A DNA stretch of 5,681 nucleotides from contig CAYXZR010000037.1 of assembly GCA_964470025.1 (NCBI GenBank), forward strand, positions 1 through 5,681. The letters are read 5' to 3'. The stretch comes from CAYXZR01 sp964470025. Its GTDB lineage: Bacteria; Patescibacteriota; Patescibacteriia; Buchananbacterales; UBA6539. The notes under the pieces are model-generated. The model did not search any database. It was not told the origin of the DNA and was given only the letters and a program-made list of their open reading frames with translations. A program made the translations under genes and the position numbers. Of this stretch, positions 1 to 4,999 are shown one piece after another (the first letter of the stretch is position 1; each line of letters starts with the position of its first letter).

Positions 1-1183
1 GTACCCCTTCAAAAGTACCCTGATACGTATACTGACTAGTACCACCCTTACTTTCTAAGTTAAACTCGATTTCATCATCAGTACCGTGCAATATCATATC
101 TTGGACATTCTTTGGCAAACGCTTCCACGGTGTCCACAAGTCAAATTGATAGTGCTCAGCCATATTCTGCAACTGAGAGGCATGCCAGCCATGAGTTGAC
201 CATGGCTTGATCGCACCTTCTGCAATTGATAAGTCAACATTAGGAATAACCAAGTCTGGATCAAACTCCTGGGAAATACCAAGTCCATGACACTCTTCAC
301 ACGCACCAAATGGTGAATTAAACGAAAACGATCGTGGTTGAAATTCGTCAAACGATAGTCCACACTCCGCACACGCATTATGCTGTGAAAACAAGCGCTC
401 TTTATCTCCAAGCAGTGCCAAGACCAACCCTTTTGCCTCTCGCGCCGCGGTTTCAATCGCGTCATACAGACGAGATTTAACAGATTTTTTTATAACCAAG
501 CGATCAATAACAATCTCAATATCATGCTTTTGCTGCTTGTTAAGCTTTATAGATTCCCAATCTGACAAACTATACGTTTCACCGTCAACACGCACTCGAG
601 TAAACCCTTCTTTCTGCAAATCCTGAAACAACTGCTGATACGTTCCTTTTTTTGCACGAACAACTGGTGAAAGTATCTGCACTTTAGTGCCATCTTTTTC
701 TTTGAGTAATAGATTCGTAATCGTATCAACTGACTGAGGAGTGATCTGCTTACCACACTCCGGACAATGAGGAATACCAACTCGCGCATACAAAAGCCGT
801 AGGTAATCTGAAATTTCAGTAATTGTGCCGACGGTTGAACGAGGGTTTTTAGACACAGACTTCTGCTCGATAGAAATAGCCGGCGACAAACCAGAAATAT
901 GCTCAACATCTGGCTTATTCATCAAGCCTAAAAACTGTCGCGCATATGCTGACAGCGACTCGACATATCGACGCTGACCTTCAGCATACAATGTATCAAA
1001 AGCCAGCGATGATTTACCTGAGCCAGATAACCCAGTAATCACCGTGAGTTTATCGATTGGAATATCCACATCAATCCCTTTTAGATTATGCTCTTTTGCT
1101 CCACGGATAGTAATACACTGCTTAGAGCTTCGCGAAGTAGTCGAAGATGTTTGTTTTTTTGTCGTATTTTTTTTTGGCGCCAT
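1..1183 (-). CDS. uvrA: UvrABC excision nuclease subunit A (UvrA), N-terminal part, cut by the window edge
   Basis: UvrA is the ATP-dependent damage-scanning subunit of nucleotide excision repair; it loads UvrB at lesions in the cytoplasm. The visible 394 residues form one unbroken frame from the ATG to the left edge, about 40% of a usual ~940-residue UvrA. The Walker A motif GLSGSGKSS is at residues 51-59, followed by the conserved YVESLSAYARQF segment (73-84). A CPEC pair lies at 140-143. The first zinc module has Cys pairs at 271/274 and 295/298, with the conserved PRSFSFNSPFGAC stretch between them. The second ABC half and signature motifs are outside the window. The ATG at 1183 is chosen because an in-frame TAA lies seven codons upstream. 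No Shine-Dalgarno is visible. Compared with E. coli UvrA there are about 20 extra N-terminal residues, rich in Lys, Thr and Ser, encoded partly by runs of nine and seven A. Family assignment is secure. Confidence 0.97.
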   Translation of the reverse strand, partial: MAPKKNTTKKQTSSTTSRSSKQCITIRGAKEHNLKGIDVDIPIDKLTVITGLSGSGKSSLAFDTLYAEGQRRYVESLSAYARQFLGLMNKPDVEHISGLSPAISIEQKSVSKNPRSTVGTITEISDYLRLLYARVGIPHCPECGKQITPQSVDTITNLLLKEKDGTKVQILSPVVRAKKGTYQQLFQDLQKEGFTRVRVDGETYSLSDWESIKLNKQQKHDIEIVIDRLVIKKSVKSRLYDAIETAAREAKGLVLALLGDKERLFSQHNACAECGLSFDEFQPRSFSFNSPFGACEECHGLGISQEFDPDLVIPNVDLSIAEGAIKPWSTHGWHASQLQNMAEHYQFDLWTPWKRLPKNVQDMILHGTDDEIEFNLESKGGTSQYTYQGTFEGV

Positions 1184-1207
1184 GTTGAAAGTAAGTAATT
1201 ATGCTAT

Positions 1208-1274
1208 AGACTTATTTAAGGCTAGCTTAAACATGTCATAACAGCCAAGCTAGCATACCTAGCTCGGCAAGTCT
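1208..1274 (-). promoter_or_regulatory. Putative structured 5' leader of uvrA (three-way junction)
   Basis: Read on the minus strand, this part of the uvrA untranslated leader can fold as a three-way junction. P1 pairs AGACUU (1274-1269) with AAGUCU (1213-1208). P2 starts directly after it: ten pairs between GCCGAGCUAG (1268-1259) and CUAGCUUGGC (1253-1244), including one G-U, with loop GUAUG. After a 12-nt linker, P3 pairs UUUAAG (1231-1226) with CUUAAA (1220-1215) around loop CUAGC. The G-U pair in P2 would be an A-C mismatch on the plus strand, which favours minus-strand RNA. It does not match any riboswitch class I know, and no U-tract follows it, so it is not a terminator. The stems are seen; a regulatory role is inferred. 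Confidence 0.45.
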
Positions 1275-1301
1275 CAACCAAATTTCTTATTGTGTAATGT
1301 A

Positions 1302-1329
1302 AGTATAGCAGATAAAAAGTTATCCACAA
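1302..1329 (-). promoter_or_regulatory. Probable uvrA promoter with extended -10
   Basis: On the minus strand an extended -10 element TGC-TATACT occupies 1310-1302, with TATACT at 1307-1302. A weak -35, TTGTGG, lies at 1329-1324 with a 16-bp spacer. Transcription would start near 1295, giving a leader of about 110 nt before the uvrA ATG. The same ten bases, TGCTATACTT, recur upstream of two other minus-strand genes in this window, which strengthens the call. Confidence 0.65.
1320..1328 (+). promoter_or_regulatory. Consensus DnaA box overlapping the uvrA promoter
   Basis: TTATCCACA is an exact match to the strong DnaA-binding nonamer. It covers most of the -35 and part of the spacer of the predicted uvrA promoter, so a bound DnaA protein would be expected to occlude RNA polymerase. 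Only one exact copy is seen. One nonamer can occur by chance in AT-rich DNA, so function is inferred. Confidence 0.4.
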
Positions 1330-1401
1330 ATAGGCAATTATCTCAAAAATATTAATAATAGCTAAATTTAAACAAAAAAGTAGATATTTTGATAAAAATA
1401 G
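1330..1401. other. AT-rich spacer between divergent promoters
   Basis: This is the core of the 366-bp gene-free region 1184-1549. It is strongly AT-rich with several A-tracts and holds no open reading frame I would accept. GATAAAAA occurs here at 1391-1398 and again at 1311-1318, just outside, so each predicted promoter has one copy nearby. I see no clear operator. The rest of the gene-free region is accounted for by the promoters, the DnaA box, the two leader structures and the ribosome binding site listed separately. Confidence 0.5.
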
Positions 1402-1430
1402 TTGACAATATATAATAAATATGTTATGGT
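1402..1430 (+). promoter_or_regulatory. Strong plus-strand promoter for the 84-residue protein
   Basis: A perfect -35 TTGACA (1402-1407) is followed by a 17-bp spacer and the -10 TATGGT (1425-1430). The -10 is preceded by TGT, making it an extended -10. Transcription would begin near 1437, directly before the structured leader, leaving a 5' leader of about 113 nt. It is divergent to the uvrA promoter, about 70 bp away. Confidence 0.75.
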
Positions 1431-1438
1431 AAATAATC

Positions 1439-1497
1439 AGTACTGCTACGATACCATCTCCGTAAGGTATACTTTCATAAACGGGGAAAGCAGTACT
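1439..1497 (+). promoter_or_regulatory. Candidate structured leader RNA: H-type pseudoknot enclosed by a 9-bp stem
   Basis: An outer perfect 9-bp stem pairs AGTACTGCT (1439-1447) with AGCAGTACT (1489-1497). Inside it, ATACC (1451-1455) pairs with GGTAT (1466-1470). The 10-nt loop contains CUCCGU (1458-1463), which can pair with ACGGGG (1481-1486), giving an H-type pseudoknot with a 2-nt first loop, six-pair second stem and 10-nt A/U-rich third loop. The U1459-G1485 wobble works only in plus-strand RNA. The structure starts almost at the predicted transcription start. It is not a tRNA and matches no riboswitch or ribozyme class I recognise. CUCC (1458-1461) could also pair with the GGAG of the Shine-Dalgarno, so a translational switch is conceivable. 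The complementarity is seen; folding and function are inferred. Confidence 0.55.
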
Positions 1498-1537
1498 CAC
1501 CAAGCACATTAACAAAATATTCCACCGACCATTCCAC

Positions 1538-1543
1538 AAGGAG
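1538..1543 (+). promoter_or_regulatory. Strong Shine-Dalgarno AAGGAG
   Basis: AAGGAG ends six bases before the ATG at 1550, near-ideal spacing. It decides the start of the small plus-strand gene. It is the only clear Shine-Dalgarno in the window; the minus-strand genes with visible starts lack one. Confidence 0.85.
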
Positions 1544-1549
1544 CAAAAC

Positions 1550-1804
1550 ATGATGACACAGGAAGTAGATAAAGTTGAGATCGTTGAAGATCTCGAAGAT
1601 GAAAACCATCCTGGAAGAAAATCTGGGATTCTACGCACCGAAAAAGTGGCTCAGCAGCCCCCGCCAAAAAAACCAGGCTTCTTCGAAAGATTACTTGGCA
1701 AAAAGAAGGCACAACCAACAACATCACCGATCACTAACGAAGACCTCGATGATACGTGGAAAAACCTGTGGCCAGACGAAGAAGATGATGATAAAAAAAC
1801 ATAA
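1550..1804 (+). CDS. Small, highly charged, probably disordered protein of unknown function (84 residues)
   Basis: I do not recognise this protein. It begins with an acidic segment (residues 5-18, mostly Glu/Asp with Val, Ile and Leu between), passes through a Pro-rich basic centre (QQPPPKKP, 35-42), then a short amphipathic stretch GFFERLLGKKK (43-53), and ends in an acidic tail with two Trp (70 and 74) and a run of Asp and Glu (76-81). It has no Cys, signal peptide or membrane segment. The charge pattern suggests an unstructured protein with one short hydrophobic-basic patch that could touch membrane, nucleic acid or a partner. The evidence for a real gene is contextual but strong: promoter at 1402-1430, Shine-Dalgarno at 1538-1543 and an intrinsic terminator from 1834. 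A second ATG directly follows the first (1553). It is monocistronic, divergent from uvrA and convergent with uvrB; a link to repair is unproven. Confidence 0.82.
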   Translation: MMTQEVDKVEIVEDLEDENHPGRKSGILRTEKVAQQPPPKKPGFFERLLGKKKAQPTTSPITNEDLDDTWKNLWPDEEDDDKKT

Positions 1805-1833
1805 CCACCAACTCCTTTCACCGCTCTTTCCCG

Positions 1834-1870
1834 CCTCTCGAAGCCCATAAAAGCTTTGAGAGGTTTTTTT
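1834..1870 (+). terminator. Intrinsic terminator of the small plus-strand gene
   Basis: An 11-bp stem pairs 1834-1844 (CCTCTCGAAGC) with 1853-1863 (GCTTTGAGAGG), including one G-U, around the loop CCATAAAA. Seven T follow (1864-1870). It begins 30 bp after the stop of the small gene. The T-tract overlaps the uvrB stop codon (1869-1871) on the other strand. In the minus direction the hairpin is not followed by U residues, so it should not terminate uvrB well. Confidence 0.92.
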
Positions 1871-3818
1871 ATTGTTTAAGTTTACGTAATTGCTTTTTAA
1901 GTGATTCAATTTTATCTCGCAGATTAATAGCTTTTTCAAACTCAAGCTGTTCGGCAGCGAGCTGCATCTGCCCTTCAAGATCAATAAGTACTGTATCAAT
2001 ATCTAACTCCTTACCATACTCCCCTGGTTCAATCTGGACTTGCTCATCTGCAAGTGACTTAATAATTGTCTTTGGAGTAATATTATGCTTTTTATTGTAA
2101 GCCACCTGTTTTTTTCGACGACGATCAGTCTCTTTAATTGCTTCTTTAATTGATCGTGTCATCACATCAGCATACATAATTACTTTTGACTCAGCATTTC
2201 GCGCTGCACGACCAATAGTTTGAATCAAGCTCCGTGCGTTTCTCAAAAAACCTTCTTTATCAGCATCAAGAATCGCCACAAGCGCTACCTCTGGAATATC
2301 TAGCCCCTCACGAAGCAAGTTAACACCAATTAATACATCAAACTTACCAAGTCGCAACTCGTTTATAATTTTTGTACGCTCAAGCGTCTCGATGTCAGAG
2401 TGAAGATATTTCACCTTTATATCATTATCTAAAAAATACACTGTCAAGTCTTCTGCCATGCGCTTAGTTAGTGTGGTAACTAACGTTCGATATCCTTTAT
2501 TTCTCACCGTTCGAACCTCTTCAATCAAGTCATCAACTTGCCCTTTAATTGGTTTAATCTCAATTGGCGGGTCAATCAATCCAGTTGGTCGAATAATCTG
2601 CTCAACCACCTGCCCACTCTTTCCTAATTCATACTCAGCAGGCGTAGCTGATACATAAATTGTATTTCGTAAATATTTCTCAAATTCATCAAACTTCAGC
2701 GGACGATTGTCTGCTGCTGATGGTAGTCGAAATCCATAATCAATCAAATTCTGCTTTCGAGCCCGATCACCTTCATACATACCTCGAACTTGTGGCATGG
2801 TAACGTGAGACTCATCAACCACAAGTAGCCAATCCTTCTTAGTAGAGTAATCAAAAAAATCAAGCAACGTAAATGGTGCCGAACCAGCAGTACGATGTTC
2901 AAAGTGACGAGAATAATTCTCAATCCCCTTACAATACCCGAGCTGCTCTATCATCTCTAGGTCATAATTTGTTCGCTGCTTAAGTCGGTGCGCCTCAAGT
3001 GGCTCAAGCTGTGGCAAGCGCCACTCTAGCTCTTCGCGAATACTCTGGATAGCACCTGGTATGCGCTCGGCCGGCACAACAAACGGACGTGCCGGATACA
3101 GCGCAACTTCATCTCGAGTCAGTATGGTAGTCATTGAGGTAGGATGTACTTCAGAAATAGAGTCAATTTCATCACCAAAAAACTCAATTCGCACGACGTT
3201 CGAATTTGCAAACCCCTGCATAATATCAACCGTATCTCCACGAACTCGAAAGCGACCAGGCGCTAGCTCAGTGTCATTACGCTCGTACTGCACATCAACT
3301 AACCGTCGAATCAAATCTTGACGCTTCCAACTATCTCCCTTTTTTACCACAAAACTTCCACCTTCAAAATCCTCAGCCTGCCCAAAACCATAAATACATG
3401 AAACTGAGCTAACCACAATCACATCATCTCTATGTAGCAATGAAGTAGCTGCCTCAAGACGAAGTTGCTCAATCTGCTCATTAACAGAAGTATCTTTTTC
3501 AATAAATGTATCAGTCTGCGGCAAGTAACTCTCCGGCTGATAGTAATCATAGTAAGAAACAAAGTAGCACACTTTGTTATTTGGAAAAAAAGTCTGAAAC
3601 TCCTGATACAGCTGTGCGGCCAGTGTTTTGTTGTGTGAAAGTATCAGCGTGGGTTTTTGTATCTGCTGAATCACATTAGCAACCGTAAATGTCTTACCCG
3701 AGCCAGTCACACCAAGCAATGCCTGCTCAGAAAACGTACCATGACCAGAAACCAGACGCTTAATTGCCTCTGGTTGATCTCCGCGTGGTTCAAATGGATT
3801 TTGTAAATCAAATTTCAT
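1869..3818 (-). CDS. uvrB: UvrABC excision nuclease subunit B (UvrB), complete
   Basis: UvrB is the helicase-fold subunit that receives DNA from UvrA, verifies the lesion with its beta-hairpin and recruits UvrC, in the cytoplasm. The 649 residues are near the usual length (E. coli 673). Walker A GVTGSGKT is at residues 36-43. The damage-probing beta-hairpin with SYYDYYQPESYLP spans 88-100. Walker B/DEAD-like DESH is at 335-338, and SATP of helicase motif III at 390-393. Motif V (NLLREGLDIPE) is at 500-510, motif VI (QTIGRAARN) at 533-541. The C-terminal UVR domain, which contacts UvrC, covers about 612-647. No key residue is missing. The ATG lies 2 bp after the stop of the thioredoxin-like gene, so expression probably depends on translational coupling; no Shine-Dalgarno is seen. 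It is the last gene of a three-gene operon. Confidence 0.99.
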   Translation of the reverse strand: MKFDLQNPFEPRGDQPEAIKRLVSGHGTFSEQALLGVTGSGKTFTVANVIQQIQKPTLILSHNKTLAAQLYQEFQTFFPNNKVCYFVSYYDYYQPESYLPQTDTFIEKDTSVNEQIEQLRLEAATSLLHRDDVIVVSSVSCIYGFGQAEDFEGGSFVVKKGDSWKRQDLIRRLVDVQYERNDTELAPGRFRVRGDTVDIMQGFANSNVVRIEFFGDEIDSISEVHPTSMTTILTRDEVALYPARPFVVPAERIPGAIQSIREELEWRLPQLEPLEAHRLKQRTNYDLEMIEQLGYCKGIENYSRHFEHRTAGSAPFTLLDFFDYSTKKDWLLVVDESHVTMPQVRGMYEGDRARKQNLIDYGFRLPSAADNRPLKFDEFEKYLRNTIYVSATPAEYELGKSGQVVEQIIRPTGLIDPPIEIKPIKGQVDDLIEEVRTVRNKGYRTLVTTLTKRMAEDLTVYFLDNDIKVKYLHSDIETLERTKIINELRLGKFDVLIGVNLLREGLDIPEVALVAILDADKEGFLRNARSLIQTIGRAARNAESKVIMYADVMTRSIKEAIKETDRRRKKQVAYNKKHNITPKTIIKSLADEQVQIEPGEYGKELDIDTVLIDLEGQMQLAAEQLEFEKAINLRDKIESLKKQLRKLKQ

Positions 3819-3820
3819 AT

Positions 3821-4414
3821 CTAAGGTGAAACATCTTGTAACAACTCTTGAATTTTTTGCTCAGTAATATCATACGCTCCCTCACCTATTCGCTTATAAA
3901 CCACCATTCCATTAACATCAATCAAGTACTTTGTTGGCCAATAACGAGTACCCCAAGCTCTCCATGTTGCATACTCATTATCTAGAGCCACTGGGTATTC
4001 TATGCCATACTCTTCAATTGCAGCTGCAACATTATCTGGATCTTTTTCAAAACGAAATTCCGGAGTATGTACACCAAGAATAACCAACCCCTGATCACGA
4101 TACTTCTTATCCCACTCCACTAGATATGGCAGTGTTCGCTGACAATTAATGCATCCAAACGTCCAAAATTCAAGTAACACAACCTTACCCTTAAGCTCCT
4201 CAAGAGTCAACGGCTCCGTATTAAACCACTGTGTAATTCCCTCTAGTTCTATTGCTTGTTTATTCATAGTATCAGTAAATGAGCCTTTTAAAACACTCCC
4301 AATCTCAGAAAAAGGATTATGCGCATAAATTAACATATACGCCACTGTTACCACTGCCACTATCATAATAATAGGTAGCCAGATACGAACAAATTGTTTC
4401 TTCAGCTCCTTCAT
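3821..4414 (-). CDS. Membrane-anchored thioredoxin-like protein of the DipZ/TlpA type
   Basis: This is a thiol-disulfide oxidoreductase-like protein of 197 residues. A basic N-terminus is followed by one hydrophobic segment (about 11-31), read as an uncleaved anchor placing the rest outside the membrane. After a linker, the thioredoxin fold covers about 54-195. The active site FWTFGCINCQRTLPYL has the redox Cys at 88 and 91, and the cis-proline loop appears in RYWPTKYLID. The HTPEFRFEKDPDN segment and the GEGAYD ending are typical of the C-terminal domain of DipZ-like proteins. The CcdA-like electron-transport domain of full DipZ is absent, so the reductant partner must be elsewhere. It may reduce or form disulfides in surface proteins, or reduce peroxides; the sequence does not decide. 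It sits 3 bp after the PfpI-family gene and 2 bp before uvrB. Confidence 0.9.
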   Translation of the reverse strand: MKELKKQFVRIWLPIIMIVAVVTVAYMLIYAHNPFSEIGSVLKGSFTDTMNKQAIELEGITQWFNTEPLTLEELKGKVVLLEFWTFGCINCQRTLPYLVEWDKKYRDQGLVILGVHTPEFRFEKDPDNVAAAIEEYGIEYPVALDNEYATWRAWGTRYWPTKYLIDVNGMVVYKRIGEGAYDITEQKIQELLQDVSP

Positions 4415-4417
4415 TAC

Positions 4418-4930
4418 CTATTCTGCTAAAATATATACTAATTTCTCAGCAAACGCCTTTGAAGACTCTGCATCGCGGGCAGTAAGTAGTAATCCATTAA
4501 CTTCAACCGGCATGCCAGTATAAAAAGCGCCGCGCTCTTTAAGCATTTGCTCTTGTTTGTGATATGATGTCACCTCTTTACCCATAAGCAGCCCGGCATT
4601 TGCCAACACCCCTACACCTGATGCAAGTGCTCCGATAATTTTACCAGCTCGATGAAATTGCTGTAGTAAATCAATGATAAATTCATCGTCAAAATACACC
4701 TCTGAACCATGTCCACCCACAACAACTACTGCATCAAAGGTAGTAACTTTAATATCTGAAAGTAACATATCAGGAGTCACCCTTCCACCAAGAGATCCAA
4801 TAGCCTCCTCTTTAGTAGCACTAGCAATAGACACTTTACAGCCTTCTTTTTCTAGCACTTCTCGGGTGATAAAAAGCTCTTCATCTCTAAATCCGTCCTG
4901 AGCAATAATAAATATAATTTTTTTCTTCAT
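4418..4930 (-). CDS. DJ-1/PfpI-family protein lacking the nucleophilic cysteine
   Basis: The 170 residues match the single-domain DJ-1/PfpI fold (class I glutamine amidotransferase-like), a cytoplasmic family that includes proteases, chaperones and glyoxalase/deglycase-type enzymes. The first strand IIFIIAQDGFRDEEL carries the conserved acidic residue (Glu17 or Glu18). A Gly-Gly-His turn (VVVVGGHGSE, 68-77) follows, then the nucleophile-elbow region GALASGVGVLANAGLL (100-115) and KEVTSYH (118-124). In typical members the elbow reads Ala-Ile-Cys-His; here Ala103 stands where Cys is expected, next to Ser104. The only cysteine is Cys31, far from the elbow in sequence. Classical Cys-dependent catalysis is therefore unlikely. 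It is the first gene of the operon, and a promoter element lies directly before the ATG. Confidence 0.9.
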   Translation of the reverse strand: MKKKIIFIIAQDGFRDEELFITREVLEKEGCKVSIASATKEEAIGSLGGRVTPDMLLSDIKVTTFDAVVVVGGHGSEVYFDDEFIIDLLQQFHRAGKIIGALASGVGVLANAGLLMGKEVTSYHKQEQMLKERGAFYTGMPVEVNGLLLTARDAESSKAFAEKLVYILAE

Positions 4931-4938
4931 ATACTATA

Positions 4939-4947
4939 AGTATAGCA
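4939..4947 (-). promoter_or_regulatory. Extended -10 promoter of the pfpI-type/tlpA-type/uvrB operon
   Basis: On the minus strand TGC-TATACT occupies 4947-4939. No good -35 is found at 16-18 bp; that position is the T-tract of the pilin terminator. The extended -10 probably compensates. Initiation about seven bases downstream falls at 4931-4933, directly against the ATG at 4930, so the transcript should be leaderless or nearly so. Confidence 0.65.
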
Positions 4948-4962
4948 AATTTAGGCTCAAAC

Positions 4963-4994
4963 AAAAAAGGCCGCTTTCGCGACCTTATTTTTTT
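4963..4994 (-). terminator. Intrinsic terminator of the pilin gene
   Basis: On the minus strand GGTCGC (4984-4979) pairs with GCGGCC (4974-4969), one U-G included, around a GAAA tetraloop. Six T follow (4968-4963). The A-run at 4994-4988 may extend the stem with A-U pairs. The hairpin lies 15 bp after the pilin stop. It has T-rich flanks on both strands, so it might work in both directions, but no plus-strand gene approaches it. Confidence 0.9.
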
Positions 4995-4999
4995 GCTTA

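Noticed and set aside
94..909. Two further minus-strand open frames inside uvrA
   Set aside because: They lie in another frame of the same strand as an uninterrupted UvrA frame with all conserved motifs, so they are shadows and not evidence for a frameshift.
1300..1440. Possible replication origin (consensus DnaA box next to AT-rich DNA)
   Set aside because: Only one exact DnaA box is found; the next best matches differ at three or more positions. No dnaA, dnaN or rpmH neighbour is seen, and two promoters explain the AT-richness.
1466..1473. Second plus-strand -10 (GGTATACT) in the leader
   Set aside because: No -35 at suitable spacing, and the bases are already used by the inner stem of the pseudoknot; the site at 1402-1430 is far better.
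1439..1500. tRNA-like element (7-9 bp closing stem followed by CACC)
   Set aside because: It is only about 60 nt long, with no T-loop GTTCGA-type sequence, no D-arm and no anticodon arm.
1222..1638. Minus-strand frame of 138 codons across the divergent region
   Set aside because: It covers both promoters and the AT-rich spacer antisense to the small gene; the hydrophobic translation resembles AT-rich noncoding DNA, and no start signal is seen.
1575..1850. Overlapping plus-strand frame of 91 codons in the small gene
   Set aside because: It has no ribosome binding site, runs into the terminator stem and has a composition typical of a shifted frame. The frame starting at 1550 has the Shine-Dalgarno at ideal spacing.
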